Assembly: GCA_963811595.1 (NCBI GenBank)
Contig: CAWERW010000004.1
Location: 62,001 to 126,000, forward strand
DNA from: DASQFQ01 sp963811595
GTDB taxonomy: Bacteria > Actinomycetota > Thermoleophilia > Solirubrobacterales > Solirubrobacteraceae
Length of the DNA stretch: 64,000 nt
Reading direction: 5' to 3'
Within the stretch, counting starts at the first letter, position 1. Each line of letters starts with the position of its first letter. The translations under genes and the position numbers were made by a program. Below the pieces are notes generated by a model. It was not told where the DNA came from and did no database searches. It saw only the letters and a program-made list of their open reading frames with translations. Of this stretch, positions 19,299 through 26,840 are shown one piece after another.

Positions 19299-19649
19299 AT
19301 GCCCCGCAGCATCATCCGCACCCTCACCACCGCGATCGCGATCGCGGCGCTCGCCGCCCCGACCGCCCTCGCGCGGCCCGCCGACATGCCCCCGGCCGTC
19401 GCCAAGGCCGCCGCCGCCGAGCAGCACAAGCAGGCCCGCCTCGCGCAGATCAACCCCTACCCGACCCGTCCCGCGCAGGGTGAGCAGGCCAACCCGCGGC
19501 CGGAACCGACGACGATCGCGGCGCTCAGCGCGCCCGCCGAGCGCGACATTCCCTGGACCGCGATCGCCATCTGGCTGGCCGCTCTCGCCGCGATCGCCGG
19601 GATCATCAGGCACAAGCGCCATAGCGGACGCACCCGCGTCACCGCGTGA
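19299..19649 (+). CDS. Small exported protein with C-terminal membrane anchor
   Basis: The 116-residue product has a signal peptide (TLTTAIAIAALAAPTALA, cleavage likely near ALA-RP) and a polar middle. A C-terminal membrane helix (about 87-105, WTAIAIWLAALAAIAGII) is followed by a basic tail, typical of an outward-facing single-pass anchor. AGGAG lies eight bases before the ATG, and a strong hairpin follows the stop. The function is unknown. Confidence 0.7.
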   Translation: MPRSIIRTLTTAIAIAALAAPTALARPADMPPAVAKAAAAEQHKQARLAQINPYPTRPAQGEQANPRPEPTTIAALSAPAERDIPWTAIAIWLAALAAIAGIIRHKRHSGRTRVTA

Positions 19650-19664
19650 CCAGCACCGCGCCCA

Positions 19665-19688
19665 GGCGCCGGCCACAAGGCCGGCGCC
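19665..19688 (+). terminator. Hairpin terminator after the small exported protein gene
   Basis: GGCGCCGGCC and GGCCGGCGCC form a perfect 10-bp GC stem with loop ACAA, 15 bases after the stop codon. Only a weak TTT follows, which is common for terminators in GC-rich actinobacteria. Confidence 0.65.
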
Positions 19689-19699
19689 CGGCGCAGCTT

Positions 19700-19808
19700 T
19701 GGCGTTCAGCGCCAGCACTGCCAGCGCCGCCCACGGCCGGGAGCCACCGAGCTCTATCGCGCGGCCATCGCCGCGTACCTCCAGCGGACCAAGGATCGAG
19801 TACTCGAC
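19700..19808 (-). pseudogene. N-terminal fragment of a second SARP/AfsR regulator
   Basis: Minus-strand translation gives VEYSILGPLEVRGDGRAIEL and continues to about ALAVLALNA, closely matching the first 36 residues of the AfsR-type protein at 18913. The reading frame has no proper start (GTC where GTG or ATG is expected) and no downstream domain. It is a stub left by deletion at the end of the second integrated segment. Confidence 0.7.
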
Positions 19809-19957
19809 CCAATGACTTCCGGACGTGATCCCGGGACGGCAAGGCCGCCGACCACTCGTGACGGCTCGGCGAGGCGCGGGAACGCGTACCTGGCACCGCA
19901 TTCCTGTCCCCTTTTCGGTCCCCCAGGGCCCTCAAACTCAGTCACAGAGCCAAAGCG
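19809..19957. other. Right end of second integrated segment
   Basis: No gene is seen. The sequence TGTCCCC...GTCCCCC followed by GAGCCAA just before the tRNA fragment repeats the arrangement found upstream of the 15490 copy. Confidence 0.4.
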
Positions 19958-20006
19958 CGCCGGAATCATAATCCGCGTGTCGGGGGTTCGAGTCCCTCCT
20001 CCGGCA
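19958..20006 (+). repeat. tRNA-Met 3' fragment, attachment-site copy 3
   Basis: From CGGAATCATAATCCGC through CTCCGGCA the sequence is identical to the 3' part of the intact tRNA-Met. One base differs at the outer edge of the anticodon stem region. The 5' half is missing, so it is an attachment-site remnant, not a gene. Confidence 0.9.
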
Positions 20007-20253
20007 TGGGAAGTGCCTGCACATGGGTGGCTTTTTGCTGCTTCTGGCGAAAGCGGGACGCGCGGAATCATTCCGCGTGTCCGGGCCTCCCGCACTCTGG
20101 ATTTCGCTCTGGGCGGTGAGGGCGATTCTCGGGGGCGTGCAGACCTGTCCCCTCGCATAGCCCCCAGAAGACGCCCGCACCGCTTCGAAGCCCACCCAGA
20201 GGCGGAGTGACGCGGTTGCGGTGGGCTCGGCACGTCGACTAGGGTCGGCTCGA
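20007..20253. other. Left flank of third integrated segment, with palindrome
   Basis: The shared flank (GGGAAGTGCCTGCACAT) is followed by the palindrome CGCGGAAT-C-ATTCCGCG at 20061-20077 and a TGTCCCC block near 20148. The palindrome base pairs differ from the other copies while pairing is kept. No gene precedes the MFS-cNMP start. Confidence 0.6.
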
Positions 20254-21906
20254 ATGAGCTCCCGGGCCCGGCCGGTGCTCGCCGGCGTCTTTCGCAACCG
20301 CGATCTTCGCCGGGTGGCGCTGTCCTACGCCGGGTTCATCTCGGCCGAGTACGCGGTCTGGATTGCGATGCTCGTGTATGCGTTCGGCCAGGGCGGGGCG
20401 ACCACCGCGGGCCTCGTCGCGCTCGTCCAGCTCGTCCCGGCGGCGCTCTTCGCTCCGTACGGCGGCGTGCTTGCCGATCGCCGCTCGCCCGCGCACGTGC
20501 TCATCGCGGCCTACCTGGTCCAAGGCGCCGCCATGGGCGCCACGGCGCTCGCGTTGGTCGCCGGCGGCCCGCCGGTTCTCGCGTACCTGTTCGCCACGGT
20601 GGGCTGCACCGCGGTCACGGTCACCAGGCCGGCCCAAGCCGTGCTCGTGCCAGAGCTCGCCCGCGAGCCCGACGAGCTTACGGCGTTCAACGTCGTCTCC
20701 GGATGGATCGAGAGCGCCTGCATCTTCGTCGCCCCGGCGATCACCGGGGTCGTCCTTGCCGTGTCGACCGTCGGGGCGGTGTTCGCACTCTGCACCGTTC
20801 CCGCGCTCGCCTCGGCCGCCGCGCTCACAGGCATCGCGCGGCGCGCGTCCCACAAGAGCGCTCCGGCTGAATCCGCCGTACAAGGGACGCTCGACGAGCT
20901 CGCGGAAGGCTTCCGGGCGGTCGGCGGATCCCCGGCGTCGCGGTTGCTCGTGCTGCTTCTGGCAGCGGAGTACGTGGTCATCGGGGCGTTCGACGTGCTC
21001 GCGGTCGTGCTCGCGATCGACGTGCTCGATCTCGGCGAGTCCGGCGTGGGCTACCTGAACACCGCTTTGGGCGCCGGGGCAGTGGTCGGCGCCATCGCCA
21101 CCGTCACGCTCATCGGCCGGCAAGGGCTCGCGCTTCCGGTCCTGACCGGCGCGGCGCTCATGGGGGCGCCGCTCGTGCTGCTCGGGGCGTTCCCGACCGT
21201 GCTCGGAGCGTTCGTCCTCCTCGGCGCGGTGGGGGTGGGACGAATCGTCCTCGACGTCTCCGGACGCACGTTGCTCCAGCGGGTGGCCCAGCCCGATGTG
21301 CTCTCACGGACGTTTGCCCTGCTCGAGGCGCTGTCGATGGTCGGGCTCGCCCTCGGCTCCGTCCTGGTGCCCGCGCTCGTCGCAGTGGGTGGAGCGGAGG
21401 CGGCGCTGATCGGGGCGGGGATCTTGCTCCCCGCCGTGGCGTTGCTTCGCATCCGTACGCTGCTCGCGATCGACTCCATGGCAACCGTTCCGATCGTCGA
21501 GGTCAGTCTGCTCAGGTCGATGAAGATCTTCGCGCTGCTTCCCGCGCCGGTGCTCGAGAGCCTCGCGCGAAACCTCATTCCCGAGCGGGTCCCGGCGGGG
21601 AACGCCGTCATCCGGGAGGGTGAGCCCGGCGACCGCTACTACGCGATCGCCGACGGCGAGGTCGACATCTCCGCGGATGGCCGTGCACTCGCGACGCGTC
21701 GCCGTGGCGAGGGCATCGGCGAGATCGCGCTGCTGAAAGAGACTCCGCGGAACGCGACGGCGGTCGCTCGGACCGACGTGCTGCTCTACGCGCTCGAGAA
21801 GGAGCCGTTCGTGACGGCGGTCACGGGCCACGCGCCGGCCGCGCGGGCGGCCGAGGAGGTCGTCAGGGAGCGGCTCGTGACCTTGCCCGCCGAGGACCGG
21901 CCGTGA
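20254..21906 (+). CDS. MFS transporter fused to a cyclic-nucleotide-binding domain
   Basis: This 550-residue protein has an MFS-like membrane domain of about 12 helices (residues 1 to about 410) with PYGGVLADRRSPAHVL between helices 2 and 3. A cNMP-binding domain follows at about 425-545. The phosphate-binding cassette is intact in form (GEIALLKETPRNATAVA, with Glu and Arg), so it should bind cAMP or cGMP. The transported substrate is unknown. It is convergent with a class III cyclase gene, suggesting cNMP-gated transport or signalling. Confidence 0.88.
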   Translation: MSSRARPVLAGVFRNRDLRRVALSYAGFISAEYAVWIAMLVYAFGQGGATTAGLVALVQLVPAALFAPYGGVLADRRSPAHVLIAAYLVQGAAMGATALALVAGGPPVLAYLFATVGCTAVTVTRPAQAVLVPELAREPDELTAFNVVSGWIESACIFVAPAITGVVLAVSTVGAVFALCTVPALASAAALTGIARRASHKSAPAESAVQGTLDELAEGFRAVGGSPASRLLVLLLAAEYVVIGAFDVLAVVLAIDVLDLGESGVGYLNTALGAGAVVGAIATVTLIGRQGLALPVLTGAALMGAPLVLLGAFPTVLGAFVLLGAVGVGRIVLDVSGRTLLQRVAQPDVLSRTFALLEALSMVGLALGSVLVPALVAVGGAEAALIGAGILLPAVALLRIRTLLAIDSMATVPIVEVSLLRSMKIFALLPAPVLESLARNLIPERVPAGNAVIREGEPGDRYYAIADGEVDISADGRALATRRRGEGIGEIALLKETPRNATAVARTDVLLYALEKEPFVTAVTGHAPAARAAEEVVRERLVTLPAEDRP

Positions 21907-22049
21907 CCGCCGAATCGGTCGTGCTGGGCACGATCTACCTCGTGGACATGGTCGGTCGACGCGGCTGGCGACGTCGGTCGGGCCCGTGCGCGCGGACGAG
22001 CTGCGGAGGAGGTTTTCGCCTGTCGCTCGAGGTGAGCGCGGCTACGGCT

Positions 22050-23534
22050 TCATCGAGCCACGCGCCGCCGCGAGCGAGCTGAGTCGAGGCGGTTGACGGC
22101 GGTGAGGACGCGCGGCATCCGCCGCGCCGCGGTGACGATGAGGCGGTCGCTCAGGCGCGGCTTGGGCGGCCGCGCCTGCGCGCTCGGCTCGGGTGTGCTT
22201 CCGGTGGCCGCGAGCAGCTCCCAGTCGCCGGGCACTCCCTTCAGCTCATGGATCCCGCGCGTGGCGAAGTTGCCGCCTGAGCTGGCGACGAGATCGCTCA
22301 CCGTCCTGGAGACGAGCGTCTCGCCGGACGCGGCGGCCGCACCGATCCTCGCCGCTACGTGCACTGCCATCCCGGCCAGATCGTCGCCGATCCGCTCGCA
22401 CTCGCCGGTGTGGATACCGACTCGCAGATCGAGCTTCAGGGTGCGCACGACCTCGTGCAGCTGCTCGGCGCAGCGGATCGCGGCCGCGGGGCCCGGAAGC
22501 GTGCACATGGAGCCATCGCCGGCGGTGTGGACGATCTGCCCGCCGTGGTCCTCGACGCAGTCGCGGACCAGGCGGTCGCGCCGGACGCTGAGCCTGCCCC
22601 ATGCGTCGTCGCCGATCTCCGAGATGAGCTTGGTCGAGCCGATCACATCCTCGAACAGCACCGTTGCCATCCGGCGATCCGATGGCGGGGCAGCCTGGCC
22701 GGTGACGAGCTCGACGTTGTGCTCCCAGACTGGGACGAAGCTCTCGCCGAAGGACATCCCCGGCTCGCTCGGCCGCAGGACGTGAAGCTCGCCGGCGGGA
22801 AACAGCTCTGCGGCGTGCCGGCTCACCGCCTCGGGCATTGTGTTGGTCGGCATGTGCAGAACCCGAACCGGGCACTGCACCTGAGGGACGATACGCGACA
22901 CGTCCGTCCGCAACGCGGCTTCGAGGTACGTCTTCGCCACTGCCGGGCTGGCGACCGTCCGCTCGAGCAGGGCGGCTTGCCGGTAGACGCGCGGCGAGGC
23001 GATCACCGGGTCCCAGACGTCGATCATCCTGCCGCTGCCCCAATCGTCGGCGACCTCGAGCCACGACTCGGCCCAGCGACGCGCCTCGCCCGGCTCCCAG
23101 CCGGTCAGGTCGGGGTCGTCGGCCAGCGGACCGGACAGGATGGGAAGGTTCAGCACCAGCCCGTCGACGCGGTCCGGGTACATGGCGGCGAACATGACCG
23201 CGCCAGGCGCGGTGGCGCCCGACCCGTAAACCAGCGCCCGGTCCAGCCCGACCGCATCCAGGACCGTTGCGATGTCCTGCGCCTGCTCCTCGAGCGTCGG
23301 TAGGCGCTCGACCGGCTCCGACAGCCCGATGCCGCGCATCTGAAAGAACGGCGCGCACCATGCTTCGCCGAAGCGCTCCGACTGCTGGCCCCACGCCGGG
23401 TCCGTCCACATCAGGTCCAGATGCGCGCCGAGGTCCAGGTACCTCACGAACCCGGCCGTCCCGGAGCCCACCACCTGATACGCAAGATCCCGCCCGCCAC
23501 AACTCACATACCGAATGTCAGGCGGGACGGCCAC
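22050..23534 (-). CDS. Class III nucleotide cyclase with N-terminal alpha/beta-hydrolase domain
   Basis: The 494-residue protein has an alpha/beta-hydrolase-like domain (about 1-275) followed by a class III cyclase domain (about 300-455). Metal-binding aspartates are present in FEDVIGST and AGDGSM, and RVGIHTGE follows. The expected G-x-S-x-G nucleophile elbow reads GSGATA, so the hydrolase half is probably a sensor or scaffold. The position that is Asn in canonical cyclases is His (AVHVAAR), a change I recall from this subgroup. The likely product is cAMP. Confidence 0.88.
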   Translation of the reverse strand: MAVPPDIRYVSCGGRDLAYQVVGSGTAGFVRYLDLGAHLDLMWTDPAWGQQSERFGEAWCAPFFQMRGIGLSEPVERLPTLEEQAQDIATVLDAVGLDRALVYGSGATAPGAVMFAAMYPDRVDGLVLNLPILSGPLADDPDLTGWEPGEARRWAESWLEVADDWGSGRMIDVWDPVIASPRVYRQAALLERTVASPAVAKTYLEAALRTDVSRIVPQVQCPVRVLHMPTNTMPEAVSRHAAELFPAGELHVLRPSEPGMSFGESFVPVWEHNVELVTGQAAPPSDRRMATVLFEDVIGSTKLISEIGDDAWGRLSVRRDRLVRDCVEDHGGQIVHTAGDGSMCTLPGPAAAIRCAEQLHEVVRTLKLDLRVGIHTGECERIGDDLAGMAVHVAARIGAAAASGETLVSRTVSDLVASSGGNFATRGIHELKGVPGDWELLAATGSTPEPSAQARPPKPRLSDRLIVTAARRMPRVLTAVNRLDSARSRRRVAR

Positions 23535-23564
23535 GGCCGAAGCGTAACGCCGTCTGAGAGCTAG

Positions 23565-23822
23565 ATGGGGCCTTTGAGCGACGCGTTCTCAGAGGTCCGC
23601 GGCCTCGACTCGTGGTACGCGAACATCAAGGCCGTCGAGTGGGAGACGCCGCGGCCGCTCGCCGTCGGCTCGCGGCTCGCGTTCCTCGCCACCCTCCTCG
23701 GTCGCCGGCTCAGCTACACCTACGAGATCCGCGAGCTCGTGCCCGGCGAGCGGCTCGTCATGAGCACCGCGCAGGGCCCGGGTTCGAGTCCCTCCTCCGG
23801 CATGATAAGTGCCTGCAAATAG
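23565..23822 (+). pseudogene. SRPBCC gene fragment joined to a tRNA-Met fragment
   Basis: A stretch of about 170 bases (near 23611-23778) matches the middle of the SRPBCC gene at 35202 with few differences (SWYANIKAVEW, RLSYTYEIRELVPGERLVMS). It then runs straight into the tRNA-Met fragment at the shared GGGCCC/GGG edge. The resulting 85-residue frame lacks both ends of the SRPBCC domain and is treated as a chimeric remnant. It is evidence of recombination between accessory DNA and the attachment site. Confidence 0.75.
23780..23802 (+). repeat. tRNA-Met 3' fragment, attachment-site copy 4
   Basis: Only the T-loop and acceptor 3' strand remain (GGGTTCGAGTCCCTCCTCC through GGCA), identical to the intact tRNA-Met. 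The shared flank ATAAGTGCCTGCAAAT follows. Upstream it abuts the SRPBCC fragment rather than the element end seen at copies 2 and 3. Confidence 0.85.
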
Positions 23823-24191
23823 GCTGCTTTTCGACGGATGCAGTCACGCGGAACAACTCCGCGTGTCGCCCAAACGATTTGGCTCTAGGCCGACACCGAG
23901 TACGGCGCGCGATGACAATGGTGTCCCCCAGCGTGTGTCAGCCGGCATCGGTCTCTCCGCACGCGGGCGCCCGTACATCCACGTGAAGCGGCATCACCGG
24001 CAGAGCGCTGTGCCTCGGGCCGACCGATAAGGCTGCATGCTGGCCCCTCGAGCCGGCGCTCGGCCGATCGTTCACGCGAGCGTCGTCGCGGGCGTCGCTC
24101 AACGTCGTTGGTTGAATCCTCGAGCAGTTCGTGCCCAAGGCAACGACTGTGGCAACCTGATCTGCGTGCAGCTCGACGCCGCCGGCTGCGG
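23803..24191. other. Left flank of fourth integrated segment, with palindrome and integrase tail remnant
   Basis: The palindrome ACGCGGA-ACAAC-TCCGCGT lies at 23846-23864, 44 bases after the tRNA end. GATGACAATGGTGTCCCCC near 23912-23930 matches the block after the intact tRNA and also gives Gly-Asp-Thr-Ile-Val on the minus strand. No intact gene precedes the quinone reductase. Confidence 0.55.
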
Positions 24192-25100
24192 ATGACATCC
24201 ACGACGATGCGAGCGGTCGTACTCCGTGCCGCCGGGGGGCCCGAACAGCTGGTCCTCGAGGAGATCACGACCCCGGCGCCGGGGCCTGACGAGGCGCTGG
24301 TGCGCGTTCACGCCGCGGCGATCACCCGCGACGAGCTCGAGTGGCCTGTCGACCGACTCCCGGCGATCCCGTCCTACGAGCTGTCCGGCGTCGTGGCTGA
24401 GCTCGGGGCCGGCGTCGACCGGCTTGCGGTCGGGGACCACGTGTACGGCATGACCGCCTTCGACCGCGACGGAGTCGCGGCCGACTACGCGGCGATCAAC
24501 GCGGAGCTGCTCGCGCCCAAGCCGCGCGGGCTCAGCCACCCCGAGGCGGCCGCCGTGCCGCTCGCCGCGCTCAGCGCCTGGCAGGGGCTTTTCGAGCACG
24601 GCGGGCTTGCGGCGGGCGAGCGGGTGCTCATCCACGGGGCCGCGGGCGGGGTCGGGCAGTTCGCGACACCGCTGGCCAGCCGACACGGCGCACACGTGAC
24701 CGCCACGACGTCGGCCCGTGATGTCGAGCGGGCTCGAGAGCTCGGCGCCGACGTCGTCATCGACCGCACGGCGCGATGGGACGCGAGCCTCGAACCCTTC
24801 GACCTCGTCTTCGACACCACCGGCGGCGAGCGGCTGCACAGTTCCCCCGGCGTGCTGCGCGACGGTGGGCGGCTCGTCTCGGTGGCCGAAGAGCCGCCCC
24901 ACGCGAGCGGGATCCGCAGCGTGTACTTCGTCGTCGAGGCAAACCGCCGGCAGCTGGCGCAGCTCTCGGTGCTGCTCGACGACGGCCTGCCGCCGCCGGC
25001 CGTCGACTCGCTGTTCACGCTCGAGGATGCCGCGCGCGCCTTTGAGCGCAGCATGGCCCGCGACAAACACGGCAAGGTCGTGCTCGAGGTGACGAGCTGA
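24192..25100 (+). CDS. Zinc-independent quinone oxidoreductase / MDR family NADPH reductase
   Basis: The 302-residue enzyme belongs to the medium-chain dehydrogenase superfamily: GroES-like fold first (YELSGVVAELGAGVDRL, DHVYGM), then a Rossmann domain with IHGAAGGVGQFA. No zinc ligands of alcohol dehydrogenases are visible, fitting the quinone reductase (Qor-like) branch that reduces quinones or enones with NADPH. The ATG at 24192 begins MTSTTMRAVVLRAAG. It may be cargo of the fourth segment. Confidence 0.88.
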   Translation: MTSTTMRAVVLRAAGGPEQLVLEEITTPAPGPDEALVRVHAAAITRDELEWPVDRLPAIPSYELSGVVAELGAGVDRLAVGDHVYGMTAFDRDGVAADYAAINAELLAPKPRGLSHPEAAAVPLAALSAWQGLFEHGGLAAGERVLIHGAAGGVGQFATPLASRHGAHVTATTSARDVERARELGADVVIDRTARWDASLEPFDLVFDTTGGERLHSSPGVLRDGGRLVSVAEEPPHASGIRSVYFVVEANRRQLAQLSVLLDDGLPPPAVDSLFTLEDAARAFERSMARDKHGKVVLEVTS

Positions 25101-25419
25101 CCACTCGCGGCTGGGGGAGTCGTTTGTGGGGCGCGGTGCGGGCTGCCCCGTTCCCACGAGGGGGCAGTTCGGCACGGTGCTCTCGTCCCGCGCGGCGGCT
25201 CGAGGCCTGGGCGGCGCTGTCGCTTCTGCCTGATGCGACAGCGGAGGATGCGCGCGATCACGACGCCACGTGTCGTCCAAGGCGGGAGTCGTGTCGAGCT
25301 GGAAGCCGGCAGCCTTGATGTCGGTGGTGGCCAGATCGCACGTGCCGCCGCCGAAATCGGCTGTACAGCGTCGCGATCGTGATGCGCCCGACCGCCTCAT
25401 CTCGCAGGTTCATCCTCGT
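25101..25419. other. Degenerate intergenic region
   Basis: No intact gene is seen. A minus-strand stretch near 25285-25365 reads DFGGGTCDLATTD, which recalls the Hsp70 nucleotide-binding motif, but it is too short and isolated to call. Confidence 0.3.
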
Positions 25420-25827
25420 GCTGCCCGACGTCCAGCCGTCACCGCCGATCGCCGACGAAGACCGTCCGCCCGAGCGTGCACTGGATCCTCGACGCGATGA
25501 CCGCGTCCCCGGCCTTCGCCGAGAATGGCCGCCTGGACGCTCTCGGAGCGAACGCGCTCGGCCGCGCCCTGTTTCCCGCGATCTTCGGCCGCGGTCGACA
25601 GCCCCGCAACTGGGCACGGTTCGTGTTCTTCCACCCCGAGGCCCGCGACTTCTTCGCAGACTGGGATCGCGCCGCGAACGACTGCGCTCGTCGCCTACAC
25701 CGCAGAGCCCGGCTCGAAGTCGGCGGAGGCGTCCGGCCTGCTTGCGAGCTGGGCAGCGACGGAGGAGCCCAGCGATTCAATCGTCACCGGTGCCGCAGCA
25801 CGCCGGCATTCGCGGGACGCGCGGTAG
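25420..25827 (+). pseudogene. Decayed MmyB-type XRE regulator
   Basis: Two reading frames together give the C-terminal half of an MmyB-family regulator. The first part covers HWILDAMTASPAFAENGRLD to FFADWDRAANDCA. After a frame change and a deletion near 25686 comes AYTAEPGSKSAEA to LLASWAA. The N-terminal helix-turn-helix is missing. In family members these parts are separated by roughly 50-80 residues that are absent here. Confidence 0.75.
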
Positions 25828-26042
25828 CACCATCGCAGTTCGCCCCGGCCGGACGGCGGCCCAGCCACCCTCTTGCCACGCAGAGCAACTGTCGCAAGGC
25901 CGGACCCCGAACGCCGCTTCCGCCTACGAACCGCTCTCGGATGACAGTTGTGACCAACGCGTGTCCAACTCAGGATCAATGTCGCCACCCAGCAGGTGGT
26001 CGGCGAGTGGCGTGGGTGAGTCGCGGCTCAACGCGTCCCAGC
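25828..26042. other. Intergenic remnant region
   Basis: Nothing recognisable is seen between the MmyB remnant and the terminator of the MFS-DUF899 operon. Confidence 0.3.
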
Positions 26043-26079
26043 CCGGTGCAGGGCGTCGCCCCTGGACGCCCTGCACCGG
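26043..26079 (-). terminator. Intrinsic terminator of the MFS-DUF899 operon
   Basis: CCGGTGCAGGGCGTC and GACGCCCTGCACCGG make a perfect 15-bp stem with a 7-base loop, 18 bases beyond the DUF899 stop on the minus strand. It is the strongest hairpin noticed in the window. Confidence 0.8.
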
Positions 26080-26097
26080 CCGCGATCACCCGGGCGC

Positions 26098-26814
26098 CTA
26101 CTCATACTCGTCGTGCAGGTTCCACCACCCGTAGGGGCCCGCGTTCCTCCCCCCGACGGTCGCCGCAGTGGCACGCGGGGTCTGCGGGTAGCCCTCGGGG
26201 GAGTCCTCCCACGCCTCCTGGCGTCCGAGCGCCGTCATGTCGAGGTAGCTGAACGTGCTGACCAGCGCCTCGTCGCCCCGCTCGTTGATGAAGTAGGTGC
26301 GGAAGATCCGCTCGCCGTCGCGGATGAAGGCGTTGGTGCCGTGCATCTCGGCGACGCCGAAGTCGGAGTCGAAGTCGTCCGTGATCGTGTACCACGGGAT
26401 CTGCTCCCAGCCCATGCGCGCCTTGTAGCGCTCGATATCGGGCTGCGGTGCGCGCGAGGCGAACACGAGGGTCGTGTCGCGGGCATTCAGATGGGCGAGG
26501 TGACTCATCTGGTCACCGGTGACCAGGGAGCAGCCACGGCAGCCGCCCTCGGGCCAGTCGTCCACGCCAGGCTCGTAGAAGAACCGGTAGACGATCAGCT
26601 GCCGGCGCCCTTGGAACAGGTCGAGCAGGCTCGCCGGGCCGTCCGGGCCCTCGAAGCGGTAGTCCTTCTCGACGGCCATCCTCGGCATCCGGCGGCGCTC
26701 CGCGGCCAGCGCATCGCGGGCGCGGGTCAGCGCCTTCTCCTTCACCAGCATCTCCTCCCACGCGGCCTGCCACTCCTGCGGCGACACGACCGGCGGCATG
26801 TTCTCGAGTTGCAT
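26098..26814 (-). CDS. DUF899 family (thioredoxin-like) protein
   Basis: The 238-residue protein has the DUF899 layout: helical start (WQAAWEEMLVKEKALTRARDALAAERR), YRFEGPDGPASLLDLF, then GCRGCSLVTGDQMSHLAHLNARDTTLVFASRA and a Tyr/Trp-rich C-terminus. DUF899 proteins resemble thioredoxin-fold proteins; a CRGC pair is present. Substrate and role are unknown. AGAAGGAGA precedes the ATG. It follows the MFS gene and ends at a strong terminator. Confidence 0.85.
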   Translation of the reverse strand: MQLENMPPVVSPQEWQAAWEEMLVKEKALTRARDALAAERRRMPRMAVEKDYRFEGPDGPASLLDLFQGRRQLIVYRFFYEPGVDDWPEGGCRGCSLVTGDQMSHLAHLNARDTTLVFASRAPQPDIERYKARMGWEQIPWYTITDDFDSDFGVAEMHGTNAFIRDGERIFRTYFINERGDEALVSTFSYLDMTALGRQEAWEDSPEGYPQTPRATAATVGGRNAGPYGWWNLHDEYE

Positions 26815-26840
26815 GACGATTCTCCTTCTCTTGTGGTTGC

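Noticed and set aside
10220..20000. CRISPR array or other short spaced repeats
   Set aside because: No regularly spaced direct repeats were seen; the only repeats are the tRNA fragments and their flanks.
25285..25365. Hsp70-like gene on the minus strand
   Set aside because: Only a 13-residue DFGGGTCDLATTD stretch is present, too short to call a gene or pseudogene.
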